DNA of 64,000 nucleotides from Gymnorhina tibicen (taxonomy: Eukaryota > Chordata > Aves > Passeriformes > Artamidae), in NCBI GenBank assembly GCA_013399875.1, contig VXAZ01003270.1, positions 62,001-126,000 of the forward strand, in the 5' to 3' direction. Below the pieces are notes generated by a model. The model made no database searches and was not told where the DNA came from. It worked only from the letters and a program-made list of their open reading frames with translations. Of the stretch, positions 1-13,200 are shown piece after piece (positions within the stretch are counted from its first letter, which is position 1; every line of letters starts with the position of its first letter). The position numbers were made by a program, and so were the translations under genes.

Positions 1-2524
1 CAGGACTATTTTGTTCGGTGAGCAACAACATAGTCAAATCTATTCTGAATTATCATTTTGTTTGAGGTACATACCAGAATACCACAAACTTCAGAAAGCA
101 AGGAAAACTCATGATTCTGGCTTTTAGTTGCTAATAAAGCCTTCATCTACCCCTTTTATTCCCAGACTAGCAAAATCTGCAACCTTCAAAGATTCTGTAA
201 TCCAAGCACTGGATATCCAGCATGTGTTTAGGACAGATGGTTAGTAGGGCAGCTACAATGGCTGATTAAATAGGCGACAATATTAAAACCATTCCAAATA
301 TGGCTTTTAGGGAAAGATCTACACTCTGTTATTCTCTTTATATTATCGCATTTATCTACATAATCGTTGGCCAAAGCTGTTGATATGACCCAGTTTTGCA
401 CATACATCCTTCCAGCTGGATATTGTCAGTAATACATTCTTAATCTGATTGTTAATCTGTGGTAAATGGTTAGAATTAAATTCTCTGATCCATGTAAAGG
501 TCTTATTTGAGTTTCATGAAGCATGTTTGTCTTCTCACATAAAAAGGTTAATGTGAATAAGAGATCTGTATACTCTGAGGGAAACTACAGAACTTCTGTT
601 GGATTTCTGTTTGAATAAATCCATCCCCAGTTCTCAGCACTGTAAATGGAGTTTTAGTGAAAACTAAATGTATAATTCTGCCAACCCATACTAAGTAGAG
701 TTTAGGACATTTGCTAGTTCTAACTGTATAAGATCTGAACAACTTTGACATAAAATACAAAGAATAAAAAGGTGTTGTAGCTCATTGTTACATGGAGCAG
801 CCCAAATCTACTGTTACTGATTTGCTGCCACTTTCAGAACCAAGCATCAGCACTCTGGTGGAAGTAAAACCCCAAAGGGAGGTGTTTGATTGTCATTTTG
901 CCCTTTTAGTGGTCAAACTAGACAGAAGATTATAAAACTCTGATCGTGACAACATTTTGTATCTGTCTGGCTTCCGCATTCCTTCCCACCTCAGCAAAAG
1001 AGTTGGGTGATCAAAAATGTGGACAAGAAATGTCAAGTATTTCTTTATATATCATGTGTGTCACTTAGTGTTTCCTGTGAGATAGGAGTGCTCAAATGTC
1101 ATCTGTCCTCAAACTGCTGATGATTTTTTTTTGCATTGTTACCCAATGCAAAATATTCATGACTTTGAGGGACATCACATCTATAGAAACTGCAGAAACT
1201 TCCTATTCATTTTATCTTTATCTAGCTCCTCCTTAAATTTATTTCACTAATATTTGGCTGGTGCTTTATTTCTATAGGCAGTGAGAATCTGGATGGCACT
1301 GTTTTCTGATAAAACAATATGTACAGCTGTGCACCACCAGCATATGTCAAGGATTTAAGCCTGTAGCATTTTATAATATCCTTGGCTGGTTTAGCACATA
1401 TGTTGAACAGGGAAGAGAAAAAAACTCTATCTTTTTGAACCTTCAGGGGATAAAAAGGCTTCTACTTGTTGACAGTACTGTCACACCTGAGATTTGTCTA
1501 AGAGAAAGGAGTATAATCCTGGGTGATCCATTCTTTCAATTCCTACTGAATAGCTGATATAATATTGCAGTATTCCATGCAAGATATTGTTACACATAGT
1601 GAATAGGTACGGGAGGAACAGCGTGAATGCCTTTGCTCTGTCTTTGGTTAGGAAGAGATAATCTCTTAGGAAGAATGTCTCTCTCTCTCTCTGTATTAAA
1701 AGATCTGAATGTGAGAAGAAGCATAAGGCAAATGCTGCAGGAGACAGGTAGGAACTATTGTCAAGACACTTAGGCACTACCAGTGAATAAAGTAGAGAAT
1801 ACCTAAGCAGCAGCTCCAGTGAGTGCATAATGTCTGTGTTGGCACTCAGAGTGTACTAAAACATCTTTTATGTTCAATATCTGCTTATCTGTTTTCAGTT
1901 TCCTGACCAAATGCAGAAATTCTCAAAAAAATTGCAAGTCAAACCAAAACAACCCACTGCCCCCTAACAAAAAGAGTAAATCTTCCCAAGTTATGCATTT
2001 ATCACCCAGCAGTTTGAATTTATTAGTGATGGTTTCACAGCCACTTGACTGTCTAAAGTATATTTTATTTTATGCAAAGCATGAATCCCCCAAAGTCAAC
2101 AGCACAACTAAATGCTAAACTCCTCCTTTTGATGTGTGTCAGCTACACTGCTTCATTATCTGTAGCCAAGTGTTTGTTTTGATCCCATGATGTAACTTGA
2201 TGGAATAATAGTGAGAAAATGTAAGACAGTGGAGCAACTATTAAGTAACTTTGAAGATTTTTGGTGATATTACACCATAATCATTCAATAATCATATTCT
2301 ACATCTAATGAACTTGACAGGTCACCAGAGAGACACTCGGAATTATCTTTGTTACCTTCCTGAGACATTTTCCTGCCTTGTCTTGAGGGTCACCTGAAGC
2401 TCCCATGGCTCATAAAGGCAATGCCTCTGACAAGTGTCTCTATACAGCTCTTCCTCTATGATCCTTCACAAAACAGGAGATTCTTGTCAGACTAATGTGA
2501 AGGCCACTGACTTGAATTAGAGAC
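1..2524. other. AT-rich unique sequence, no gene seen
   Basis: No gene, RNA or recognisable transposon is visible. The only open frames are short (70 codons at 548-760 minus, 115 codons at 1481-1828 minus) and resemble no family I know. A (TC)n run of 15 bases lies at 1678-1692. This stretch is intergenic or intronic in character. Confidence 0.6.
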
Positions 2525-2563
2525 TGTCCTGGTTTCAACTGGGATAGATTTAATTTTCTTCTT
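2525..2563 (+). mobile_element. 5' stub of an avian ERV LTR
   Basis: The segment opens with tgtcctggtttcaactggga followed by tagatttaattttctt. This is the start typical of avian endogenous-retrovirus LTRs, and it closely parallels the start of the longer LTR at 57425. Similarity stops after about 40 bases, so only the first part of U3 remains and no 3' TG...CA partner is seen nearby. No retroviral coding sequence is present. Confidence 0.55.
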
Positions 2564-2942
2564 TTTACATGTTTCATTATACAGATTCACCTCTGACAGG
2601 CCACATTATTAACAGCTTTTAAAGAAATGTTAGCTAAAGGTCACGTGTAAGGTACAATGCACAGCATTTATGCCAGTTTTTTGTATGATTTTGGAGAATA
2701 GCAATTGGACCTGCGAGCTCAAAATAAAATTCTTGCATTTCAAACAAAGACATAAATGACATGTAATGGGAGTAGGGGCCTGTTTCATGTCAGTGATCTT
2801 TCATGTTTATTCAAAGAAGTTGTTGCTGCCTGCATTTTGCCATTTTTACTTTTTCTCATGTGCGTACCACTTTGTGGCTATAGAAACAGCAAAGGAAACT
2901 ACTCTGTTAGTTTGAAACCTGTTATTCAGACATTTTATTCAT

Positions 2943-3027
2943 CTTTTTTCTTTGTTTTTGTTTTCCCCATGATGTTACTTCTTCTTCTTTTTTCTTTGTT
3001 TTTGTTTTCCCCATGATGTTACTTCTT
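2943..3027. repeat. Tandem duplication, 44-bp period, two copies
   Basis: A 41-base segment starting at 2943 (cttttttctttgtttttgtt, then tttccccatgatgttacttctt) is repeated without change from 2987, a period of 44 bases. The copies are pyrimidine-rich, and replication slippage is the simplest origin. They lie inside an 86-codon open frame (2756-3016), whose hydrophobic Phe/Leu-rich tail is just this repeat translated. Confidence 0.9.
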
Positions 3028-6000
3028 TCCTTGAATCTCTGGTCTGAAGCCTTGAAAGCTGGAACTAGAGGGGTTTTATTGTTATTATTTTAGGGAATAA
3101 ACACTATTTTAGGGAAGAGAGGAGGGAAAAGCCTTCTTTAATTATACTTTAAATGTCCTGGATAGCCAAATCAGATTTCTTCTTGGCAAAATTTGCTTTC
3201 TCATCTGAGTCCATGAGCAAGCATAATCCCTTGCTCACAGTTAGTGGAAGTGGAGAGGGGAAGAACAGATGGGGTGTAGGAGACAGGGGGGCCAAAACTG
3301 AGCCACAATGCAGCATGCCAAGCAGCAATTTGGTCTTCCCCATGAACTGCTAATTAGCAAACAATTAAAACAGCAATATTCACAGTGGTGTCAGTAATCT
3401 CACAGTTATGGGAATTATCCCCTGATCTAGTAAGATTAAATGAGAATTTTGTTGCTAACTATTTTATTCTTTTTGAAGAAATTGCCTTACTCAATAAATC
3501 TTTCAACATGTTGTTTTATTGGGTTTTTCTTTTGCTTAGAGAAGACTGCAAGTACACACATCACTTTACAAAACTTGCTGAGTGACTAATCCCTGTCTCA
3601 AAGAATTTGCAATGGATTTAAAAGAGGCATAAAAAACAACTCTTCAGAAAACAAATGAGGTAATCTTAAGGGAAAAAAAAAAAGAAAACAGAAAAACATA
3701 AGACAGATAGGCAAAGAAATATTTGCTAATGAGTTCTGGTACAGTATCACCAGTATAATTGTATAAAACATTGCTGAGGCAGAAGCAATCATGTCTAACC
3801 TGGGAGCTCTGCTACGCTGTGGGGTTTTGTGATGAGCAGGTCCTGTGGCTAGCGGGGTGGATGGGCACCTGCATGTATCTCACACCTTTTCCCTGTGCCC
3901 AGTGGTGAAATAAAAGAGGAAAATATCCTGAAATAAAATGCATCCTCTCAACAGCACAGCTGTGCTGTGCCATTGCCACTGTTTCAATTCTTCAACCATT
4001 AATTGCTGCTCCAAAACCACTGGGGCAAAGATTTCCAACAGCCCTGCACTGATAACTGACTCCGAACACAAATCCCTATAGCTCCTGCCACAAATTGCCT
4101 GTATGAATCTGGAAGCTCCAAGATTGTAGTTTCTTTAAAGCACCTGGATTTCCTGCTGTGGAAATAAGAACCTGGATCTGTTTTGAACCTCTATTAATGA
4201 TGCCATCAAAGTTTACCTCTTCATGGCAAGAAATGCAGTATGCTGTAAGGCTGGCTGCTCTGAAGCTGCTACACAGCAGCCCTGGGAAATTACCGCTGCA
4301 GGCACATTTTCATACTTCAGGTACACTTGTAAAAAGGACCAGATTGAGGATTTCAATATTCTGGTAACACTTTTGGTGGGAAGACTTCCTCTGATTCTGC
4401 AGGCCCAGAGCATAGAGGCATCCTGGACCCAGATCTTTCCAACAAATCCTATCAACTTCTAATTGAAGACTTGGCTTGTTTACATCTATCCAAGTTTACA
4501 AAAAACTTGTTAGCATATCAGAAGCATCAAAGTACCATCCATTTTGGACAAAAATTGAAAGATGTAAGAAAAGTAAGATCTTGTCCTATGCCTGTTGAGT
4601 TAAGATGAATATTCTTTAAAACATCCATCAGTTGCAGGTTGCTTAGGGTTCAGCTAATCACTTTATAAATTAAGCAGAATTAGGGGTTAAATTAGGAATT
4701 AAATAGTTGTTGCTTTCAGTGAAAACTGATCTGTTTATTTTATGTTTTACATAGCAATAGTTGTAGAAATTTAGGTTACAAAAAATTATCTTATTTTTAA
4801 CATTAAAGACTGCACATAAAACAAAACAGACATTCTGCTTATTTGTTGTGTGTGTGTAATACTCTATGCCAGATTTAGTTTTTGCTGTGTTTAAACACTA
4901 CATTTTGGATTCATTTTAAACTGCCAGTAAAGGAAGGGGGGAAGAGGAATTACATCCCTGGTTTGATTTAGTCCTTCTGTATTTTAATAAAAGTGTTGAA
5001 ATAGGTACTAATCCAAACCAAACTCATTTATTCAGTATGAAACACATCCACCTGTGTAAATTAGTCAGCAACTTTGTGTTCTAGTTGCATACACAGAGAA
5101 GTCTTCTGGGGCAGAATTTCTTCTCTGCACTACCTGTTTAGTGAAGCAAGGCAGCTTGCATTGAACATTCTGGAACTGGGTCTTTGTGCTAACTATAACA
5201 GGAAATGATGGCATTTAATTAGAATTAAATGTTAATTACTCAATAATATTGAGGAAGAAATCATCTGTAGTACTTAAGCTTGTTAGTTATGTAAAAGTCA
5301 TAAAGGAGGTCTACTTATTAAGAGATTTAATTAAGTAAACAGGTCTTCATGCCAAAGTCAGCTTTCCAGTCATATGGAACAACAGTCCAATGATTCTGCT
5401 GGGTGTACTTAGCTTGTTTGTTGTTCAGTTTCAAGTCTCTGTTCAGCAAAGAAGTCAAGAATGTGCCTAAGCACCAAAGAGATTTAATCTAATTCATTAA
5501 GACTTAAATTTAGGTCCATGATAAATACCCTGTCAAAGCAAGGACTAAATGGTGCAACCAGTGTGATATTTAACAGCTGTGGGTTCAATTCAGCCTTAAT
5601 TTTAAGAAGTTGCTTGATTCATATATATTTCAAATTGGTGAAAGAATATACTATATAATTAAGAAACTTATATAACTTCCCCACTGTGGTGTCTGAGAAC
5701 CTGATCATCTTGAATATATCTCCTAGGGAGTAGCATTAATTCCATCGTAGAACTAAGGCAGGGTAGAGATGAAGTGAAGGTAAATGCATGTCCTGCTCAT
5801 TCAGAAGAAGTCATATATGAGCCTTACATGCCAAACATCCTTGGAGAGGATTTTGTAAGAATTAAGAGCTGAGAGAGAGATTCACAAAAGCCATTATGTT
5901 AGTCAGCATGAGTGGTTAATGAAAGAATGACATTCACTGTTTACATATTGAAATCCAGTTTCTGAGAAGACAGTGCCCCCATTACCTTGATATAGTCCAT

Positions 6001-6627
6001 GAAACTGACTAAATTCTGCAGCCTTGAAACACAGTCTGAATATTTGACAGTGGCTGAGGGACTATTATGGGAGACAGGATTCAAACCAGGGAGCTTTGAA
6101 TTCAAACAAGGGTAGAGATTTTGATTTCATTGAACTCCAGTGAGAATATAAGCATATGGTTAAAGAAATGGGGAAGATATGCCTAACTCCCCTTCAGAAA
6201 CTCACATTTTCAAAATGAGGTCCTATCAGGAATAGGGGAAGACTAGTATTTAACACAGAGAAGCTACCAGGTTTATGGAGACACAGTTGTCAATCAACAC
6301 AGAGAAATTTGGGAACTTCACTGATAGAGGAAATCACACACAGAAGTTCCAGTCTTGGAAAACTAAAGAATTAGACAAGAGCAGAGCTTTTTGTATGCAA
6401 AAATTTGTTTTAAATGGTGCTTTATCAGTCTAACCTTGAGTGACTTTGCATAGATCTTCCAGTTCTTAGTTTGCCAGCCAAATCCCTGGTTGTTTCCAAG
6501 GTAATTTACAGACATTAATGCATTGAAGGGGAATACCAAAATGAGACGAAAGCTAAATCCTGAGTAATCCAGACTACAATAAAAAGTCAGCATAGAAATT
6601 TTAATACCCTCTGGGTTGTCAGGAATG
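3028..6627. other. Mostly AT-rich sequence without a supported gene
   Basis: No repeat family or gene is recognised. Between about 3790 and 4460 the sequence is richer in G+C. Both strands are open at 4213-4462 (about 80 codons each), which is more likely low stop density than coding. From 4463 to 6627 the sequence is AT-rich and featureless. Confidence 0.5.
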
Positions 6628-6870
6628 AAAAGAGGAAGTGAAAATATTGATTTTTGCTGAAAGGTTTGTAAAAAAGGGAGAATATTACAATTTTAGTTTG
6701 TATTTCCATACAGAAAAAAGGGCCACTTGGGGAGACTCAATATGCCAAGGCCATTAAGTAATAAAACTACTAGACAAGTAACTATTCCTCAGAGAGTTTC
6801 ACTACACAAAACTGTACCAGAAGTTGGATTTGCACATTTCTTTTATCAGTAAGGCTCTTCTGTTTCAGAA
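6628..6870 (+). repeat. Left arm of a 243-bp inverted repeat
   Basis: This segment is the reverse complement of 9986-10228 along its whole length with no insertion or deletion. Position p pairs with 16856-p. Reading base by base gives six mismatches (6644, 6661, 6666, 6670, 6693, 6750), about 97.5% identity, and 6751-6870 is a perfect 120-base match. Similarity stops sharply at both ends. I see no open frame, poly-A tail or known transposon end in it. It may be one copy of an uncharacterised dispersed repeat, or half of a local inverted duplication. Confidence 0.95.
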
Positions 6871-9800
6871 GTGCAAGCAGCCAAGCACCACAGCGGCACG
6901 TATTGTCTCTATCTTGTATATATTACTGGAAAAAGCAAACAATACTAATATACCTGATTTTGAGTGGGAAGTTAAGCTAAACCATGTCACATGCTCTGTG
7001 TGGACAACGTTACCCACACATTACACGATTCTGCATCTGTGGTTTAATCAGAAAAACTAGCATAATGCTGCCCCAGTTTACACCCAACAACAACTTTTCA
7101 GCCCTGCTTCTATTATCTTCAAGATGACTGTCCTTATACCTGCTTATTTTCCCTGAATTTTTAAAATATGTCAAGCCAATGACCATTCTATTGTTTTCTT
7201 TACAGTTATAACATAGTAAATATCAAACACATTTAGGGTATTTTTACTTATTTTTAAATACCTCTTTTCATAGTTCTAGGAAAACAAATCTGCATTTGCT
7301 TCAGCTTTTAAATAAATGAACATGACAATTCATCTTGAATATAAGTGACACTGAGGATGTACATCAGTGTTGCCACTGGCACAGTGTGCAGGCTGCTCAT
7401 GCACTTTGGTGCCTCTCCAGGATAGCCTCTCACTCACCCACAAACTGATTTCTTCTACCACACTAGACTGTCTTACTCTAGTCCTGACATCCTGTCGTTA
7501 GACCTTATTTTTCCAGTGAGTTCCTTTTAATTTTCAAAACATACACTACAGTGCAGAGCTACTTGGAAATGTGCTCCAGTGTAAAAGGAAAAGGTTGCTT
7601 AAAACCCCAGCATCCAAGTTGTTCTGTCACTTTTGTCTTATTACTTGCAGTCAGAATAACTGAAACACATTGTTGACATCTGCCTTTTTTATTGGTGTGT
7701 TCTAAAGATTTTTATGTTTTCTTCTATAAATTTCATAGATTCTCTCTCTTGTTTTCACTTGTGAAACAGCAGAAAATACTTTGCATGTTGGGATGAATAT
7801 TTGGTATGAATCTTTACCTCCTAGGAAATTAATAACACCACATGGGTTCTTTCATTTTCAACCATACTCATTCGTTATTTTTGTTTTAGGAATATTCACA
7901 CACACTCAAAATCAGTATAAATAATTTAAATGATACCCCTATCATGAATAATGACATTGGGACAGAAAAAGGTATGACATCTGGAAGCCAATATCAATGG
8001 AACTGTGATGATAACTAAATAAGCCCCTTGGTGAAAGACTAAATATAGCAAAAACATAGGATCATGATTATAAAATTTACATCTAAATAGGTGGGAGTGT
8101 GTGTAACTGTGATGCTTAATAATCTCTCCTGATCTTTACTTTCACCTATTTAACTAAAAATTAAAATCCATGTGCAAGGTTAACTGAAAGTAGCTTACCT
8201 AAGTGAATCTTTTAAAACTACTTATACTGTTTTAAATATTTTTCTCTGAAAATTTCAATAGAATTTCTACGAGGTAGTGACTGAAATTCACATCTTAAAG
8301 CTGGAAAGAGTGAAGATCAGAAAGGTTAAAAGCCTGCCACAGGTAGTAGACATGGTTGATGGTCAACCTGGAATTGGAATCTATAGCTCATAATTGCCAT
8401 CCCTGTACACCATTTTCTGCTGGAAGAGAGTTTCCTACCAGAAGAAAATCTTAAACCTCCCCCAAAACATACCCACTAACACCCTCCACCCTAAACTCCT
8501 ACCACTCTCTAGAAACTTCTTCTAGAATGAAGTCCTAGACTTCATTCATCTTAAGTCTTCAAGAATGAACAAATGAAGGAGTTTGTAAAACAAGTGTGAA
8601 TCTTATCCCAGGACTTGAAATTAACAAATAAATACATAATAACAAATATTTATGTGAATTTCAATTAAGAATAATAAACTGCTTTGAAGCTAGAGCTAAA
8701 GAAAGGAGGGAGGGAGATGAAATGTAATCAGGAGACCTCTCTGCTTGCCCTAGGACAGAAAAAAAGGATGTACAAATTGTTAAGAAATAACTTTATCAGG
8801 AGAGGAGTTTGAATAAAATGCTGAGGACAAAGATAGAAAGTATACAATGAAGCTGTAAGCAGAAAATACCCTAAAATTTCTGGTGAATTCTAGTTCCCTC
8901 ACAGGACCTGAATCAAACATTTTGAAGCTTCCATCTCATCCACAGTGGTGGAATTTTTACGGGAACTCTGTACTACAGGAGTAGTGAATCCATGTCTATG
9001 ACTTGTGAGGGTACACAGGCATCTCCAGAAAAAATGGTTGGACCTGGAAAATTCTGTATGCTCGTAGTGACCCCTAGTGACTATTTAACATTGTCTTCCG
9101 GTGCCCAAAGGGTACTTGGGCCTATTAAACACTTCATCTTCAAGGACTGACCTTTCTTATTTGGTAACACCCTTGAAATCCTTGTGATATTTGTGTGAAT
9201 TACAGATATCAAAGTTGTTGGAAATGCATGCTACAGGTGTTGCCCTTAGAATATTTCACAGTGCATCTTGTTATACTTCAGTTTCTCTTCTCCCATGCCT
9301 AAAATGATATGGTGAATACTCCAATACCTTTGCTAGCAAGTGTTGTGGAGAGGAAAGAGTCATGGTACTTCTGCTCAGTGCCACATGCTCTGCAGGCTAC
9401 AGCATCAGTACTCAAAACTATAACTAAATTATACATTTATAGAGTTTAACATACTAAGTAAAAGTTTCTTACAGCAAATGAGGTAGTATGGCAGAATCCA
9501 GTGTCTATACTGATGCTCATTCCGTCTTAATCTTTATTATTATGAAAACACTTTTCTAGATCAGTTTTAGTCTGAAAAGATATTTATCTTGCACTATTCA
9601 CTTCATCATGTTTCTATGCTTCTCACATTTGCCATATCTGTCAGAATTCTGTTCACATTTCCTGACATTTTCCATCATTATGTAATGAAACCAATTCACT
9701 TTTAATGGGCATGTGATGAAAAATTGCACAGGGAATTAATCTAACTAATGTGGTAGTTTTAGCACTAGAACCTAAGTCAGATTTGAAGGACACGCAGATT

Positions 9801-9985
9801 CAGGAGCTGTTTTTTGTATCATAATTGAAATATTTTAATAATTTGATAAGCAATTTTGGCATATCAAAGGGGAAAAAAAATTACTACTATATGCATTGTA
9901 ACATGGGCAGGACTTTCATGAAGTCCTGTAATATAGATGGTAAAGAATAAAACTGTATCTTTTTAAGACATGTTAAATAAATATA
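6871..9985. other. 3,115-bp spacer between inverted-repeat arms
   Basis: The spacer is AT-rich and has no open frame I can assign. It contains a perfect 10-bp hairpin with a 3-base loop at 8525-8547 and an 8-bp hairpin at 9908-9928. I see no transposase-like or reverse-transcriptase-like frame, so it does not look like the body of an autonomous DNA transposon bounded by terminal repeats. Confidence 0.6.
8525..8547. repeat. Short perfect hairpin
   Basis: gaatgaagtc at 8525-8534 pairs with gacttcattc at 8538-8547 around a 3-base loop. It is too short for a microRNA precursor. No T-run or other signal follows that would suggest a function. Confidence 0.6.
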
Positions 9986-10228
9986 TTCTGAAACAGAAGA
10001 GCCTTACTGATAAAAGAAATGTGCAAATCCAACTTCTGGTACAGTTTTGTGTAGTGAAACTCTCTGAGGAATAGTTACTTGTCTAGTAGTTTTATTACTT
10101 AATGGTCTTGGCATATTGAGTCTCCCCAAGTGGCCCTTTTTTCTGTATGGAAATACAAACTACAATTGTAATATTCTCCCTTTTTAACAGACCTCTCAGC
10201 AAAAATCAATACTTTCACTTCCTCTTTT
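9986..10228 (-). repeat. Right arm of a 243-bp inverted repeat
   Basis: This is the reverse complement of 6628-6870 (see left arm). On the plus strand the arm starts ttctgaaacagaagagcc and ends cctctttt, running into two more T residues. The arms together could form a very long hairpin or cruciform with a 3.1-kb loop, or could recombine and flip the spacer. Flanking bases outside the arms do not match, and I see no convincing target-site duplication. Confidence 0.95.
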
Positions 10229-13200
10229 TTAAAAATTATGGTTAGATGACCATAAGTAAGCAAGAAATCTAAATGGGAGGCAGGAGACCCAGATCCTCTC
10301 CAAAGAAATGCAGTGAGTCATGGGCAAAATTACTCAGTACTTTAAAGAGATACCTTATTACCTTGCATTCTCATTAGTATTTATCTTAACTAATTGGAAT
10401 TTAGGTTCTCCAGGGGCAGGGAGTAATATCAATTCATTGTGAATGTTATGATAGAAGAGGATCCTGACCTCCATTAGGGTATCTCAGTGCTATGTGAGTA
10501 TACATAACATTGTAGATGAAAAAAAAGATACATCATTTGAATACTTTGCATCTGTTATGAACTCATGTTAAGAAAAAAGTTTCAAAGAGTTTTCTGATGA
10601 CTACACCTCTTTTAAACAACCTCAAATTTCTCCAATTATCCTCACAGAGAAAATTGTGCTTTATGACCTTTTAATAGATATTACTGATAAAAAAAATACC
10701 AAGAGTAGTTACGATGCAAAACATAAACTAAGCTTCCTACAAAATTCAAAGAAATAAATCCTTTTCTTTATTAAATTCTTTGTCTTCATCTGCCTTTTAA
10801 GCTTTCTAACTTCTAAGAACTTCATTCTTGTCCCAGACAACAGGTTGGTCAATCTAAACTGCAAACTTTTGCTGGGCCTATATAAAAAAATCAAGTTTCA
10901 GTCAGTCACTTAAAGCTTCCCTCCTCTGTTGCCATTGGTCTTCAAACAGATTATCACCTCAGTTATTGAGATTCAATCTGTTTTACATCACTTGCTTTCT
11001 TCATTTATCCTTTAATGTAAAATCACTGTCTCATCTCTGAATATGAATAATCACAATTAAGTGCAGATAATATGCCACACATGTAATTCTAAATCAGTAT
11101 TACTGTGTCCATTATTGTATGTTTAGCAAAACCTCAATAATCAATAAGAGCCAGCAACCACTATAAGAAAAGAAGAGTTGTCTCACAGGTCAAAGACAAG
11201 ATTCAAGTACAATTACACGCTTCCATATTGTTATAACTCTTTGATTAAAAAAAAAAATTCTCAAACTTAAAAATATTGAATAATTTAGAATTATTGAATA
11301 ACATACTATAAGTGTCAAGATGTAGAATCTTTGCTTATTCTATTTCAGCCGTATCTTTGCCTTGTTTCCTTCAACCCTAAACTGCTGAGTTAGGATTGCT
11401 TTCTTAGTCCAGATTTCTCCCACGGCTAGTGTGTTTTTAGGGTTTAAATGCATGGGATGATTTACTGAGTATAATAAACCCTCTTCAGCTGACCATCAAC
11501 TCATTCACTTTTGCTCAGAACTTTTCTTTCTGCACTTAAAATCATGATTCAAAACAACTGAAAGAGCTGCCTGTACTTCCCAGGGTTGTAAATTCCCCCC
11601 TGTCTCTACAGCTTTGCTAATCCAGTCTGGATTATCCTGAAGTACACTTCTCTCTTAGATCTGCGTGACAGGTGCCTTTTTACATCCTTCTCCAAACTAA
11701 GGTCTCTTTCTGTATCTGGAGGGAAAATCTAAGATAGTTTTGACTTCCTGCATGTTAGCTAAAGTTCCTGGTTGTTCACAGATCTTACAATTTCTTCCTA
11801 CTGCTCTTTAAGAGAGAAATTGCAACACTCTGTGAGGAATACTGAGCAAATTTTCCTGCCCAAATGTACAAAAAAAGGCCCTGCTTTTCTTCTGATGCTC
11901 TTCCCATGACCATCCTGCCTCCTTTTCCATATCAGAATCAATTTTCCCTTCTTGGCTAACTGGACACATTGGTATTTTTTTTACTGATCCTTTCCACAAT
12001 TTCCTCATTCCTCTAAAACAATGAGCTTGACCAAGCAACACATTTGCTTTCGAAGGTTTGTTGTTTGATGGCTTATCTTACTGGTTTTCTTATGGCTCCA
12101 ACTCAGATAGCTTTAATCTCCCTTTTTAGAGTTACTGAACTACACTAAGTAACAACCCAAATCAATACGAAGCTTGTAGGTGTTATGGATCATTGGCAAC
12201 TTGGGGCATCAAAGAGAAATCAGTCAAAAAACAACGGTTTTGGCGGCAATAAACAGTGCAGTCTACTGTAATAATCCTCTTTGCATATGCAGAACTATAG
12301 TTGCTCAGAGAATTGCCGTGCAGGTACTGTCTGCTGGGCAGATCCAGAGTGCTGGTCAGTGAGGACACTCCTGCAAGTGCTGTCCTGAGCATACCCCGAG
12401 ATAATGGGAGTGACTTCAGCACTTGTAACCAAAGGGGAGATAAAGAGCTCTTATCCTAAAATATTTGTCAAAGAACAGTAGTCCCTCTCTGTCCTACAAC
12501 CAGATGACTGCTGTACATTTGATGCATACATTTTAGATGAGTGATATTTTTAATGAAGCCCATCTGGAAAGATAAATATATATGGAAGCAATTTGATACT
12601 TCCCTCTAGTGTATTTTATTATGTTTTTTAGTACTAACATGATGTTTTATATTTCCAACGTGATTCCACAAGCAAAACAGAGGTGCCTTTTACTTGGAAG
12701 GAAATTAGGGTAAGCAAAAAACCTTTTAATCCTTCAGAATTTGTGTTATTTAAATTTATATTTTGGGGCTCCTTATTCTTCATTGCATGATTAAACATAT
12801 CTGCATAAAATATTTTTTTCTTTTTTTTCTACAGGGACACATCTCTTTTTTCTTCAATGGAGTCCCAGCTTCATAAGCTTGATTGAAGACAGTGTAAGGA
12901 TTCCTCTTAAAAAAAAAAAGAGAATTAAGGAAAAATTCTGAAGCCAAACCACTGAAGACCTACTTAATTCTATTATAAATATTTTTTAAAACCCAAATCG
13001 GATGTTGAATTAAATCCATAGCTTTTGCTTCTTGCTTACTTGGAAAAACTAAGTTTTCATGGAATTGAATGCAGAAACAGTATGTGTTTATTTATACTTT
13101 AAGTAACAATATAAAAACCCTAAGTTTTATTAATTGCATTTGTTCATTAATACTACATTTTTCAAGAAAATGGACATCAGTGATAAAGAGAACTTAAAGA

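Noticed and set aside
1481..1828. 115-codon open frame on the minus strand
   Set aside because: Composition follows local base content, one segment comes from a (TC)n repeat, and no family is recognised.
4213..4462. Overlapping open frames on both strands (about 80 codons each)
   Set aside because: Both strands open together points to low stop density in a GC-richer segment, not to a gene.
6824..7060. 78-codon open frame starting inside the inverted-repeat arm
   Set aside because: The frame runs from the repeat into unrelated spacer and is not kept in the other arm.
8525..8547. Hairpin considered as a microRNA precursor
   Set aside because: A 10-bp stem with a 3-base loop is far shorter than a microRNA precursor.
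6628..10228. Inverted repeat considered as terminal repeats of a DNA transposon
   Set aside because: No transposase-like frame in the spacer, no clear target-site duplication and no known terminal motif; kept only as an open possibility.
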